In this document: one piece after another, positions 53,108-64,000 of the stretch | Layout of the letters: every line of letters begins with the position of its first letter | Numbering within the stretch: the stretch's first letter is position 1 | Assembly (NCBI GenBank): GCA_963693285.1 | Contig: OY848921.1 | Location: forward strand, 7,949,229 to 8,013,228 | DNA length: 64,000 nucleotides | From: Xestospongia muta | Lineage: Eukaryota; Porifera; Demospongiae; Haplosclerida; Petrosiidae | Direction of reading: 5' to 3' | Notes under the pieces: generated by a model | Told to the model about the DNA's origin: nothing | What the model saw: only the letters and a program-made list of their open reading frames with translations | Databases searched by the model: none | Made by a program: the position numbers and the translations under genes

Positions 53108-56100
53108 CTCAATTAATTTGCACTATACATATAAAGCCCATGATCCATCCCATGTTCAACTACACAGAGTAATGCATGAAACTTGTTTTGCATTTAGATA
53201 GCATAAGAGTTGCCATAGTAACTTTGTCATCTAGGTGGATATTCATAAAATGTTAAATAGATCACTAATATATACTGTAGTAACCCAACCCAATGTAACA
53301 CTATTATCTCTGAGCATGACAAGAATAACAAACTACACTAACATAACAATAAGACAACAACAACATACGATATATAGTGTATGCTATATAATGGATGAAT
53401 GAATAAATAGATGGTAGCACTCGATCTGCCTATCCATCACACATCTTTTGACCCAACTGTATCCATTCATCCATCCACCATCCATATATACATGAACCAC
53501 AATATCCAGGATAATTTGGGATGCCAGGTGAGTCTTTAAGCATGTAGCATATTTCCAGTGCATTTGTCCATCCATACATCCATCCATCCATCCAATCCAT
53601 CCATCCAATCCATCCATCCATCCATATATACGTATGTCTGTATATAATTAACCGTAAAACTTATTGTATAATATTAATACTACACCTGTAAAGGTGTTTT
53701 AAGACCAAAGAGATAGTTCAGTCTCTCAATTCTGTCTATCTTATCACCTGTCACAACTATTCCTTAACATTGAACAAAAGACCATAAACTATTACTTGTA
53801 ACTATTTATCACACATTGAAATCATGTCTGTGGTAACAATGTCACCTTGGTAACCAACTTAGGGCTTCACAAATTTCCTACTCTTAATAGCTATTACAAA
53901 TTGTTATGGTAGCTTGAAACCACTGGACAAGGGAAAACCTCTTTAACAAGTTTGCTGGACAAGGCACTCCCATTAGTAAAAGAACAAGCGCCAAAACAAG
54001 ATTATACATTAACAATTTATATTGTTATCAATATCACAAGGACCTATACTATAAACTAGTATATTATGTATAATACCCAGCCATTAATACAGTAACATAA
54101 AAGGCTCTGTACTTTCTAATACAGTAATACATTATTATCTATAATGTGTTAGTAATATAAACACCATATTATATTAGAGTATGCAGATCAAAGGCTAGCC
54201 CTGGAAGAACTAAGTGCCCTGTATTTCTTCATGTGACTAAGTGGTTTCTGTTAGTACTGATATATATCTTCTTTTAAAGATAGTGCTGTGTCATACGAGA
54301 AATTATGATAACTGTGTTGCCATGGCAATAACTAGTGGGATGATGCAACATATTTTAGGTTAGGAAGCTATATCCCAAACCAAGGATTATAATAACAATG
54401 GATGTTGTTCCCACTTGAGTGGCTTATCTAGTGATATTAATTATTTTTCAATACTAAAAATACGTTGGCTATACTTGTAAGATGTGTCAAGTAGGTGAGT
54501 CATTACCAAATTACCTACAATATTGAATCGACAAATCTAAATGTCTACTTTACACAACAATTGCTAACATATAATGTTAACTTACAATATATCAATGTCA
54601 GGGTTTTCGTCTAGTATATTTGATAATGATCTCACATTTATTAAAATGCCATTTGTATAAGTTTTAGATTAAGAGTTACTTTTGTGTGTACAGAAATTTA
54701 CATATGCAGTACATTTAGTACTATATCTATCCACTCAAAGTTTAAAGGTTATTTGTCTTGTTCTAACAATACCTTGATCAAATGTCTATACACAATGACC
54801 ATTTGTCACATAAGAAAAGATAAACAAAGAGATGATGACACAGACATGAAAAGATTCCCTTGAAGTACAATGTTTTATTCTTGTTTTAAAAACTCGGTTC
54901 ACATTGGAAAGGATGTTTTGACTATAAAAAGTATGTTGTAACAATTGTTATGTGTTGTGGTAGGATATCGAGTCTGAAACATTGGATAAGAAATCTGATG
55001 TAAATTTGACATCAAGTTAATAGAGATGCGTTGATTTGACCTCTTAAATTAAGTCTGCGTTGGTCAGTATGAGTACACAGTGGTAAGTAAGATAGCAACT
55101 ATGTCTTTATAGATAGCAAAGGTAAATTAATTGGACCTCAATTTTAATAGAGACCATTGTTTTGATCTTGTGGTTTAGCCTACAAAACCTGTAACTGGCT
55201 TCTCAATTACCAGTATAAAGAACTGCAGTTTTACAATATTAACAATATCATATTATTAGTATAATATTAACAATGTCATATTATTAGTATAAACTTAGCA
55301 ATTGATTATACCATAAAATTATCTATTGCTTTGAACCTATGTGAACAACATAAAGAAAGGGGAACACCTGTCCATTCTCTTATTTGTTTAACGGTCCTTC
55401 TGTCCATTTGTTTTCTCATTCATCTATCAATCTATTTGCTTATCCATCCATACATCAAATCGTTTGTCAAAGCCTTGTTAATTAATGTGAAAGTGAAGAT
55501 ATCTTTGATACTCACAGCTGTACAAAAAACATTTCGAAAGAGGAAATATAAAATGCACAGAAATACAAATATCAAAGCATATTTTGAAAATAATGAAAGC
55601 ATGAGGTTTCAAAGGGTAGCACTGTGAATTATTAAAGAATGCTTTGGCCAAAAGTTATTTTCTGTCATAAATAGACAAGAAAAAGCTTTGAAGGTACTAG
55701 CATATATAAACCATTCCCTTTAAAAGGTTGCCACACCAGGGTCAGTAAAGAAGCCACCATTACCTATCATGTGATCAGCTGATTAGACCACTAAGTCACA
55801 AAACAAACCTAAACATGGCTTCCAAGATTTTTCCAAGAAACCATACAAATACTTCCCGCCTCACCACTTATGACCTGGCGCCAAAAATGAGTTCCACTTG
55901 AGAGCCCCACCCTTTCTAAGGACAGCTATATCACTTTCCTGTTTGTACATCAAGTTTAACCACTTGACATGTTTGTCTCATCATTATCTTATTAAGATGT
56001 AATATTATCTGCCCTCATGCTTACCATATCTCTTCAGCTAATAATGTTGACCCTTCAAACTCTATGCCACAAAGCCATGGCTGTACTTGTTGCATTTATT

Positions 56101-56439
56101 AAGGCTACTAATTGACAGACTAACATTGTAGTAATTAATTAAGTATTTTAGCTGTAGCAATAAAACCTGTCTTAACAAAAACGCGTACAAAAACAGAATG
56201 TGTGTATAAATTTGGTCACGGAACTGTTACTATAGCTAAACAACTCAATTAATATCCTATTGTGTCAGATGCTACATCAATTAATGTATACTCTATCAAT
56301 ATAAATACTGTCCACACAAAACAGAGTATTTGCTATAAATTACAAGATAATTACTAAGTGAGTTTCAACGTTGTTACATACAATAATATCTGATATCTTG
56401 TACTTAAACAACACATTATATTATGTATATCTAACTCAC
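53108..56439. other. Non-coding stretch with possible E2F sites
   Basis: AT-rich with no convincing exon. A locally GC-richer patch at 55700-55930 holds TTCCCGCC (55853-55860) and GGCGCCAAAAA (55877-55887), both close to E2F consensus sites. A gene start may lie nearby, but I cannot place it. Confidence 0.35.
53495..53565. repeat. 71-bp segment duplicated from/to 47070-47140 (copy 2)
   Basis: Identical to 47070-47140. This copy is embedded in a CCAT-rich microsatellite (53465-53630), suggesting insertion into or next to simple repeats. Confidence 0.9.
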
Positions 56440-56488
56440 CTTAGTATCAGGCATTGCTGTTTGCTTAGTAAGGTTTTGATACTCTTCT
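56440..56488 (-). CDS. Short internal exon, unrecognised gene
   Basis: On the minus strand a T-rich tract and CAG precede the exon, which is followed by GTGAGT. In phase 2 it reads EEYQNLTKQTAMPDTK. Both splice sites are strong. It could join in frame to 52994-53107. The gene is not recognised. Confidence 0.45.
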
Positions 56489-56489
56489 C

Positions 56490-58005
56490 TGAAAAAAAAA
56501 AGAAAAAGAGAAATGCTTACTAGAACAAACAAGTTCCATCTTGAGGTGTTAGCACAAGGTAAGAACAATATGAAGTTCCCTGTAATATTACAGTACTGGC
56601 TACAAAGCAGTATATAATACTGACAGAGGAGCAATGTAGGGGAGCATCAACAGCATACTGATAGCATAATAAATGGAGTTAGGCTCTCTTAACTGCTATA
56701 GACTAGAAACTAAGGATGAGAGCAAGGGGTCTTACTCATTTAACACATGTGCTAAGAAATCAGGGCCAGCTGATCAGTGGAAGATAAAGAATTACAAGAT
56801 TTACAAGATTAAGAAAACAGTTGAACCAATTGGCTGGCTATTTAATTATCTCTTTTGACAAAAAGTTACTCAAACACACACACATCTACTTTTTTCTTGT
56901 TTGTCATGTATGTGTATGTAGAAAAATATAAAAAAAGTCTATGCTTATAAGATTTGTTGTAGCCAATTGTATTTTGAAAATAGTAATAACAGATAATTGC
57001 TATATAATGGAAAGTTTAGGTTTACGATTTATCTATGGGTCTAGATAAACACACTATTCATTAAATGATACAGTGTACACAACAAATTGTCTTTGATATA
57101 TATATATAGATGATTGTGCAGACATCTCACAGCTATGATAGTTAGTGAAAACAAACATCAACGGTTTATTCGGTAATGTTGAGATAATAGTTTTATAAAT
57201 GTACAATGATATTTAGTTTCAATTAATATGAATACATATATCTTATAATCTAAACAATATATCAAATACAATAACTTCAAAGCATATTAAATTCCAAATA
57301 ATTGATACAATATATTTAAACACGAAACACTTTATGTACAGTAATTGAATGAAATTAAATTTAGTAATTATTATGTTCTATTTTTTTTTTTAATTCAAAA
57401 AGATCAATACACCAAAAGTTGACTTAGAAAACTTGGAATGATTGAAAGCATCATCAAAAATCTAGAATATGTTTACTTAAATTCAAATATCACAAATGAC
57501 TAGTATTCCTTTTAATGCTTTCTACTTGAAATATAGTCTTCACTTACTAGTCAACAAACCTCTAATGACTCAAACAGTAATGTCCTAGTTTGCTGAAGAT
57601 TATAGGATCACGTCCTATCTTTATTCTGAATAGTTTTGCTTAAACGTAACAAGGTCTTACTCCCAGATGAAAAGTTAATCAGTAAGATGTGACAGTTTTG
57701 TACTACCAGATAGCTTCTATCTGGGTAATCTGGACTGATGACATACCCTTACTTTTATATAAAGTTGAGGACAGTCATAACAGCCTAGATTTAGAGTAGG
57801 GGAAATTACTAGAAGAGTAGGTACCACCTGGTCTTGTCATGATTGATTGATGTGTGGTTAAATTGTGTTTGTTCAAATTATTTAAATCTCAAGACAACAG
57901 GTGTGTGTGTTTTCATATAACTTAAGAAGATCCACATGTAACCTGATGTTTCTCAGAAAACCAACCTCCTTCATATAATGAATGATAAAATCTCTTTATA
58001 AAAAT
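56490..58005. other. AT-rich stretch without supported gene
   Basis: A small perfect inverted repeat CCAGATAG/CTATCTGG is at 57707-57725. Nothing else stands out. Confidence 0.35.
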
Positions 58006-58113
58006 TTAACAGATATAGGTCCTCTGTAATCCATTAACACATACTACACAGTCACCATTAGCAACAAAACTAATAAGATTATATAGTCCAGGTGTAGGTG
58101 GTCGTATTACTTC
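58006..58113 (-). CDS. Terminal exon of an unrecognised membrane-protein gene
   Basis: Acceptor TGTTTAG, then EVIRPPTPGLYNLISFVANG, DCVVCVNGLQRTYIC and TAA (58006-58008); 35 residues. It joins in phase 0 to the exon at 58537-58686. An internal GTATGT could act as an alternative donor after GDCV. Confidence 0.5.
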   Translation of the reverse strand, partial: EVIRPPTPGLYNLISFVANGDCVVCVNGLQRTYIC

Positions 58114-58536
58114 CTAAACAATACACGTATTTATATTGGGGCATTTTGCTCACCTGGGCTTATACCAATCCTTAAAGTACAAGATGAAGACCACCCAAAT
58201 TAATAGTGGCATATTACTAAAACTAACAGTGGTCAAAGTACATTATTCTTACACAGACATACTGTCTGATATGATATCCTTAATTCCAATACCAAAGGTC
58301 AACACTTAGCTTTAACATTCCATAGAATTCTGTCTCAAAAGTACTTGTCTTTTGCCATGGTAAGATTAGTATTACATTAATATATTGCAGAGGATAATAT
58401 AACTCAAGGTTATCTCATTGTCTAGGAGTTATGACTTCATTTAGTTATCTATACTACAGACTAATGTTTACAATATTAGACATTGTAATACCACAGTAAT
58501 CACTGACTTCATTTATCATAATATAATGTTAGAAAC

Positions 58537-58686
58537 AGCTGGAATAAAGGCCAATCCTCCACCAAACCCTGTGATATAATGTACATATGTAATCGGATTT
58601 AATAATAATAGAATAACTAGTAGTACATCTACTATTAATAATCCCATAAGTAAGTATATTACCATTGCGATTGTTCCAGTGGGTTT
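58537..58686 (-). CDS. Membrane-helix exon of the same unrecognised gene
   Basis: Fifty codons after TTTTTAG: KPTGTIAMVIYLLMGLLIVD, VLLVILLLLNP, then ITYVHYITGFGGGLAFIPA. It has one long hydrophobic span and a glycine-rich turn. The proposed donor GTTTCT is weak; read-through would end at a nearby TGA. Upstream exons were not found between here and 61.5 kb. Confidence 0.5.
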
Positions 58687-58919
58687 CTAAAAATTATATT
58701 ATGAGAAATGAAATCAGTGATCACTATCATACTATTTAAACATCCTGATCTTATAAGATAAGTGTAAATAATTATTTTTTTTGATCTCATTTAATATTGC
58801 CAATCTTTTATTTTTGACATAATACTAATTACACTGGCCAATCAGATTTATCAAATCATTTAAATCAATGAACATAATACAATTTTAGACGACAAACAAA
58901 ACTGGTAATTTGTCATTAC

Positions 58920-59250
58920 ATTCTAGACTTATTGGTCAAGCCTACCACTAGACACTAGGTGTAGGAATTCTAGACTTATTGGTTAAACCTACCGCTAAAC
59001 ACTAGGTGTAGGAATTCTAGCCTTATTGGTCAAGCCTATCACTAGACACTAGGTGTAGGAATTCTAGCCTTATTGGTTAAACCTACCACTAGACACTAGG
59101 TGTAGGAATTCTAGCCTTATTGGTTAAACCTACCACTAGACACTAGGTGTAGGAATTCTAGCCTTATTGGTTAAACCTACCACTAGACACTAGGTGTAGG
59201 AATTCTAGACTTATTGCTTAAACCTACCACTAGACACTAGGTGTAGGAGT
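58920..59250. repeat. 47-bp tandem repeat, seven copies
   Basis: Unit contains ATTCTAGCCTTATTGGTTAA, ACCTACCACTAGACACTAGG and TGTAGGA. Copies are more than 90 percent alike by eye. Confidence 0.9.
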
Positions 59251-60126
59251 ATTACCAAAGGAATTGGGATACAGTAAATGTGGCTGGTATATAGACCACA
59301 TCACAAGAACTTTTAATGTTTATTTAAATAATTAATTAGCAAGTGATACACAAATACAGTGGAAATCATTTTTTGACAAACAGATATCAAAAAATCAGAC
59401 TGAGGTACATAGTACACTGGTACAATTTACATAACTATCCCTTTGATCTTTGATTTGCTTATTTCAATGATGTAGCTGGTACTGACAAGCTATATGACAT
59501 CATCTAGTCCCCTATATTAAAGTATGTTATGCCAATACAGTTATCCATTGAGTCTTAAGTTATACTAACACAATGTTCCTGTTGATATTGCAACATCTAT
59601 TTTAATATATAATACCCCTAGAATCACTGTCAATATAGTGGTAATGATATATCTATCTACCAATATAACATTATTGAGAACTCTGTCATTGTGCTAGCTT
59701 CCTAAATGTATTTTTTGTCAATACTACATGTATATGTTTTCAGCTATCTTTAGAGGGGTCCCCGTTGTAAATACAGCTGTTGTTAGGGACAGATGTTACA
59801 AAATATAGGAAGAAATTTATAATTCTTTTAATAAATTAAACTAACAAACAGAAACGTGTCCACACAATTTTACAAACTAAAATTCTTATTTTTAGTAAAT
59901 TTTAAGCTAAAGTGGTATTTCGTGCTTGATGAATAATACTTCTGTTTAATCTAGTCCTATTCAGTATTAATGTAAATATATTTAGAAATAAACTTGTAAG
60001 TCAGCCACTTCAAACAAAGAACAACATATGGGGAGTACTCAACCTTAGCAGTGATATCAATGTTGATGTCTGTATACAGTAATTCTCAGGAAATCATTGA
60101 AAGCATGTTTGAATTAGTTAGATAGT

Positions 60127-60215
60127 AATTTGTTCTCATACATTGGAGATGTAGTTACCATGGTTAGTTAGTTAGTTAGTTAGTTAGTTTGTTAGTTAGT
60201 TAGTTAGTTAGTCAA
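60127..60215. repeat. 40-bp exon fragment copy fused to a (GTTA)n microsatellite
   Basis: 60127-60166 is identical to 63183-63222 inside the first exon of the gene at 61583-63307. The copy ends in GGTTA and runs straight into about 12 GTTA/GTTT units up to 60215. Confidence 0.85.
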
Positions 60216-61582
60216 GGACAAATTAAAGTGAGTGAGAATTTAATATTAACAAGAAAGTGAGCATACTGTCTTGTTAAGATAAAACAGTAGTGAGTATGTT
60301 GATTATCCTGTTTCCATCAGTACTACTACTACCTACATAGGATGTTCTCCTCCTTTGGTTTACAATGTGTATACAACACACTAGATAATGTTAAAAGAAT
60401 GTTGATATAATAGTTTGATAACAAGCCTTGATTATTGTAACATGATCCTGAATAATCAAATAGTTTGTGTATAGAATGGGAGAGGGTTGGGAGACCAGAT
60501 GGAGTTGAGGAAATGAGTAAATAAACCAAAGAAGGGAGAGGGGAATTTACCAAAAAGGAAATCTTGTTAAATAGCTAATAAAAATTGTAAACTAATAATT
60601 AAAAGTCATTACATGTAATTAATTTAATAAATGCAAGCCTTGTTCACTGATATATTGTACAAATACAGTTTAAAAAAGGCTTAGATGTTTGACTGTGACT
60701 ATCAAACGTTAGCAAACTTCCTAGTATAGGACAATTGAATTTTTATTAAAAATCATATATACTCTATAATGAACAGTAGACTGGTTAGTAAACACCCTTA
60801 CAAAGGATGGAACACTTTGAAGTTTACTAGTGAGACAGTTCTAACCACAAAAAATAGACTATTGTCTCCATGGTTCTTAGTAGATAGCTATGGAGACTTG
60901 TTCATCATAAGAAAACCTAATTAGTGGTTAGCTTTCAATGTAAACAATTGAACAACTAAAAGAGAGAGGTCATGAACTTAAATGGAGGCAAACAAAAATC
61001 TTTAATCCCACACCACTCAATTAGGGAATCCCTACAGGCACAGCAGACAGCCAACAAAGAAAGCAGACAGCCAACAAAGAAATCTATATACTTCAACAAG
61101 AAAGAGGCTGCACTTTATTGTGTGCAATACTGACTCACACCACACAAATATAAAATAAACCAAGAGCTAAGATTATATTATATTTATTGCTATATATATA
61201 TATTATTAGTTGTCCACTGTTGTATTATTAATTAGCTCTTATGTGTGTGGGTGTACAACAATTCAGAGTCTCCTTTTTTTCTGTTGGTGTAATTTTAGAC
61301 AATGTAAAGCAAGTACATTTTTACAATAAATATTCAACTATGTAATCCAAAAGGGACTTAAACTTTAGATCCTTCAATAAAGAAAGAAAACTTAGTTACT
61401 ATGACAATACACATTTGTAACGAGATTTGAGATGCCCACTAGTGCTAAAGAGAATAGTGGAATATTCTAATATTCAATTGTCTATATTATTTTCACTTCA
61501 TTTGGAAGACAACTGAATCCCTAAATTGTGCTCATTTGTGCTGTAAACATTTTTGTAAGTAAGTAAAGCAAGAGTTTAATGG

Positions 61583-63307
61583 TTATTTATTATACTTCAG
61601 TTCCCTTTTATCACTAATAAACTCAATTTTCTCAAAGGACAAAAAATGGTAAGACAAAGGTTTCAAACTTTGACAGTTGATGGCCAATGACCAACTTTTT
61701 GTGCTGCTAAACAGTTTGAAAAAATATTTGAAGCTCATTTGTTTATCAAAGCAAATAATATTCAAATATAAAATGTTAGTATTTACTTCACTTTTATTAT
61801 CCACTTTTCTTTATCATAATGAATTATTGTCAGAAATAGTAACTGTCATGTTGTCATTATTGGTAATGCAATTACTATAAATAGTAACTGTCATGTTGTC
61901 ATTATTGGTAATGCAATTACTATAAATAGTAACTGTCATGGTGTCATTATTGGTAATGCAATTACTATAAATAGTAACTGTCATGTTGTCATTATTGGTA
62001 ATGCAATTACTATAAATAGTAACTGTCATGATATCATTATTGGTAATCCAATTTCATGTACTATAAATAGTACAGTGATGAGGGTCAGTAGATTTAAAAG
62101 TGTACTTAATAACTTTAATCTTTACACACTAACTTTATAATTCTCTTTGCTTTTATTAAGCGTCCTTGTTGTAGGAGACTAAATGCAGAGTAGAGATGGC
62201 ATCTGGACATCATTAATGAATCCCCTTTCTCGTGAGAGAGAAGGTATTGCTTTTGAGATATTATACCAGCTTCTTTAGCCTAATGAATGGATAGATGGAT
62301 AAAATCAATTGTACTCTTCACTAACATGATCTAATGCAGTCTCCCCTAGGGAGGAGTGAGCTCCGCCCAGTGTATTACACCAGGCCATAAGAGATTGGAG
62401 TTTCACTTCTTTATAAATCAAAGTCATAAGACGTAAAGACCTAAAACAAAATAATTGCATTAATTAACAGGGTTTTACTCAATTGCAACAATTACATTAA
62501 TTAATAGGGTAGTACTCTATCACAATTGTTACATAAATTAACAGGGTTTTACTCTATTACAACTATTACATTAATTAATAGGGTTGTACTCTAGCACATC
62601 TGTTACATTAATCAACAGGGTTTTACTTTATTGCAATTATTACATTAATCAATAGGGTTTTACTCTATCATTAATCAACAGGGTTTTACTTTATTGCAAT
62701 TATTACATTAATCAATAGGATTTTACTCAGAATTTTAGAAATGGTCTTGACTATTATGTCATGTTATTAAACCAAACATGTGCCATATCGCCACTCATAG
62801 AGCAAGACAACAAACTTAATAACAAACACAAATGCCACATCCAACAACATTAATTAATATGACATACCATTCTCTATGAGATTCCCATTTAAATTCTATT
62901 TTATGAATCCTACAAGAATGGGTGGAGACTACTGCTTGACTATCGACACAACAACAACTGTCATTACATATATCACAGTTAACTGGTTGATTGGTCTTTC
63001 TAGCTGTCACAATGACATTACAAAATGTTTTATTATCTCTGTCTAACGTTAGGTCATTAATAATTGGAGAGCTACCCTCGTCACAAAATAAAGGAGCGAC
63101 CCCTCCACTACTAATGTAATTATCCAGGAATTGAGCCTTCTCTGGACTAGTGGCTGAAGGATGTTGATCATTATGTGAAGTAAATTTGTTCTCATACATT
63201 GGAGATGTAGTTACCATGGTTACATCATAACATAAAACTGAACTTTTTTCTGGAGGATGCCACACCCACATTGAAGAATAACAGCTGTCTCCAGTGCTCG
63301 TTTCCAT
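61583..63307 (-). CDS. Small TPR-like helical-repeat protein, not recognised
   Basis: Minus-strand exons 62868-63307, 62326-62440, 62134-62279 and probably 61583-61667 give 261 residues with consistent phases (2, 0, 2). The N-terminal 145 residues carry many cysteines (CDICNDSCCC). Then come paired helices: LRLMTLIYKEVKLQSLMAWC, NTLGGAHSSLGETALDHAKEAG, and SRCHLYSAFSLLQQGRLIKA. The small-aromatic-small spacing and the LQQGRL turn resemble tetratricopeptide repeats. The last exon has a poor acceptor (CAAAG) and is the least certain; a TATAATAAATAA at its end supplies stop and poly(A) signal together. Introns 1 and 3 each contain a minisatellite. The start is 240 bases after the end of iduronate-2-sulfatase on the same strand. 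Confidence 0.6.
61825..62050. repeat. 45-bp tandem repeat, five copies
   Basis: Unit contains AATAGTAACTGTCATGTTGT and CATTATTGGTAATGCAATTA. As 45 is a multiple of three, it stays open on the minus strand (TVTIYSNCITNNDNM), which makes a misleading ORF. It lies in intron 3 of the TPR-like gene. Confidence 0.9.
62458..62730. repeat. 38-40 bp tandem repeat, about 7 copies
   Basis: Unit contains ATTACATTAATTAATAGGGT and TTTACTCTATTGCAA. It is in intron 1 of the TPR-like gene, near its acceptor. Confidence 0.85.
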
Positions 63308-63546
63308 AGCAATAAGAACAGTCTCGTTATGAAATAAGTTTAAAAATGTTACAATTAACTTGTCACAAAGAAATTGAAATGGAGTCTTCCCCAGGTCTTC
63401 TCATACCAAAGGCATATGGCCTAGATGGGCGCGGCTTCAAACGTGTTGTTATTAACTTTAATTAATTTTAATAATAATTATTGATAATAATTAATTAACT
63501 TCTTTAAAAATTGGATTAAAATTACAGCACACCAATATAAAAAAAT

Positions 63547-64000
63547 TTATGGAGGCAAAGCAGCTCTCCAGCCTGCTCGAAGCAAATGGCGTAATTCTTC
63601 AACAACTTGTTTCATCTCTGGTTTATCAGCCAGGTTAACATTCTCATCATTGAAGAAGTTATCATCTGGAGTAGAGTGGTCATATAACTCAGTACCCCAT
63701 ATCACATTGAAGTTAGGTTTTGCATTGAAACAATCAAATTGATACCACTCAGTAAAACGATATTTATCAACACGGATTGTATAACCCATTACATTTTCAC
63801 TATGTCCATTAGGAGAAAATGGAGGATGTCCTGGAATATGATTTAGACCAGCAGCAGGTCTAGGAAACTGTGTAAAAGCAGCTTTCTTCCATTGTTGGTC
63901 AGGATTACTCAATAGAGGTACAACACTACTACCCTCTACACAGGTAAGAAGTTTGTTATTCTCAGAACACATTGGTGGTGTTTGAATTCCTGCTAGTTCT
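63547..64000 (-). CDS. IDS: Iduronate-2-sulfatase, C-terminal part (continues off the right edge)
   Basis: Lysosomal sulfatase that removes 2-O-sulfate from iduronic acid in dermatan and heparan sulfate. The minus-strand frame from the window edge reads ELAGIQTPP, then CVEGSSVVPLLSNP, KKAAFTQFPRP, MGYTIRVDKYRFTEWYQFD and WGTELYDHS. These match the conserved C-terminal subdomain of IDS-type sulfatases. The end reads LRHLLRAGWRAALPP and TAA (63547-63549). The catalytic Cys-to-formylglycine motif would lie in the N-terminal part outside the window. ATG at 63970-63972 is internal. No intron is visible in this part. Confidence 0.9.
   Translation of the reverse strand, partial: ELAGIQTPPMCSENNKLLTCVEGSSVVPLLSNPDQQWKKAAFTQFPRPAAGLNHIPGHPPFSPNGHSENVMGYTIRVDKYRFTEWYQFDCFNAKPNFNVIWGTELYDHSTPDDNFFNDENVNLADKPEMKQVVEELRHLLRAGWRAALPP

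Larger units (their letters stand above)
58690..61582. other. Non-coding stretch upstream of the membrane exon
   Basis: Contains a 47-bp minisatellite (58920-59250), a copy of a 40-bp coding fragment at 60127-60166 and a GTTA microsatellite. No supported gene. Confidence 0.4.

Noticed and set aside
60025..60070. Minus-strand exon-like DINIDITAKVEYSPY
   Set aside because: Its phase does not fit the exon ending at 62134, and no other partner exon was found.
61814..62029. Minus-strand 15-residue repeat ORF
   Set aside because: 45-bp intronic minisatellite stays open because its length is a multiple of three.

Overview
The window looks like the nuclear genome of an early-branching animal, most likely a demosponge of the Amphimedon type. 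It is AT-rich, genes are split by many short GT-AG introns, and the recognisable genes are metazoan: derlin, the ZCCHC8 subunit of the NEXT complex, a triple-SH3 adaptor and iduronate-2-sulfatase. The clade is inferred from gene content and style. Gene models were built by hand from splice-site phase and protein resemblance.

Layout. Positions 250-698 hold the last two exons of a derlin-2/3 gene with a polyglutamine tail. Positions 1230-12121 and 13785-23305 hold two tandem 15-exon paralogues of about 3250 and 2773 residues. Each joins N-terminal LOTUS/OST-HTH-like domains, a NO VEIN/sacsin-type Hsp90-like ATPase module, and a C-terminal NOV_C (DUF3883) domain of the PD-(D/E)XK nuclease-like type. 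Between them lies a broken copy of the derlin last exon. The duplication unit therefore began inside derlin and carried the whole NOV-like gene. Positions 24095-36514 hold a 14-exon ZCCHC8-like gene whose introns are filled with tandem repeats. Positions 40122-43462 (minus) hold a three-exon, three-SH3 adaptor. From 44.4 to 58.7 kb the minus strand carries isolated short exons, several coding for membrane helices, from one or more unrecognised genes, separated by repeat-rich DNA. Positions 61583-63307 (minus) hold a small TPR-like gene, and 63547-64000 (minus) the 3' end of iduronate-2-sulfatase.

The most interesting biology is the LOTUS/Hsp90-ATPase/nuclease-like pair. Putative RNA-binding modules, an ATP-driven switch and a predicted nuclease-like domain share one chain. 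The LOTUS count differs (three against one), the tails have diverged, and some core introns are almost identical. This resembles a biological-conflict or RNA-surveillance gene family under duplication and gene conversion, but that role is an inference. A second theme is repeats. Almost every long intron has its own 33-71 bp minisatellite or a pyrimidine microsatellite, often directly at the 3' splice site, and one 60-bp unit recurs at three separate places.
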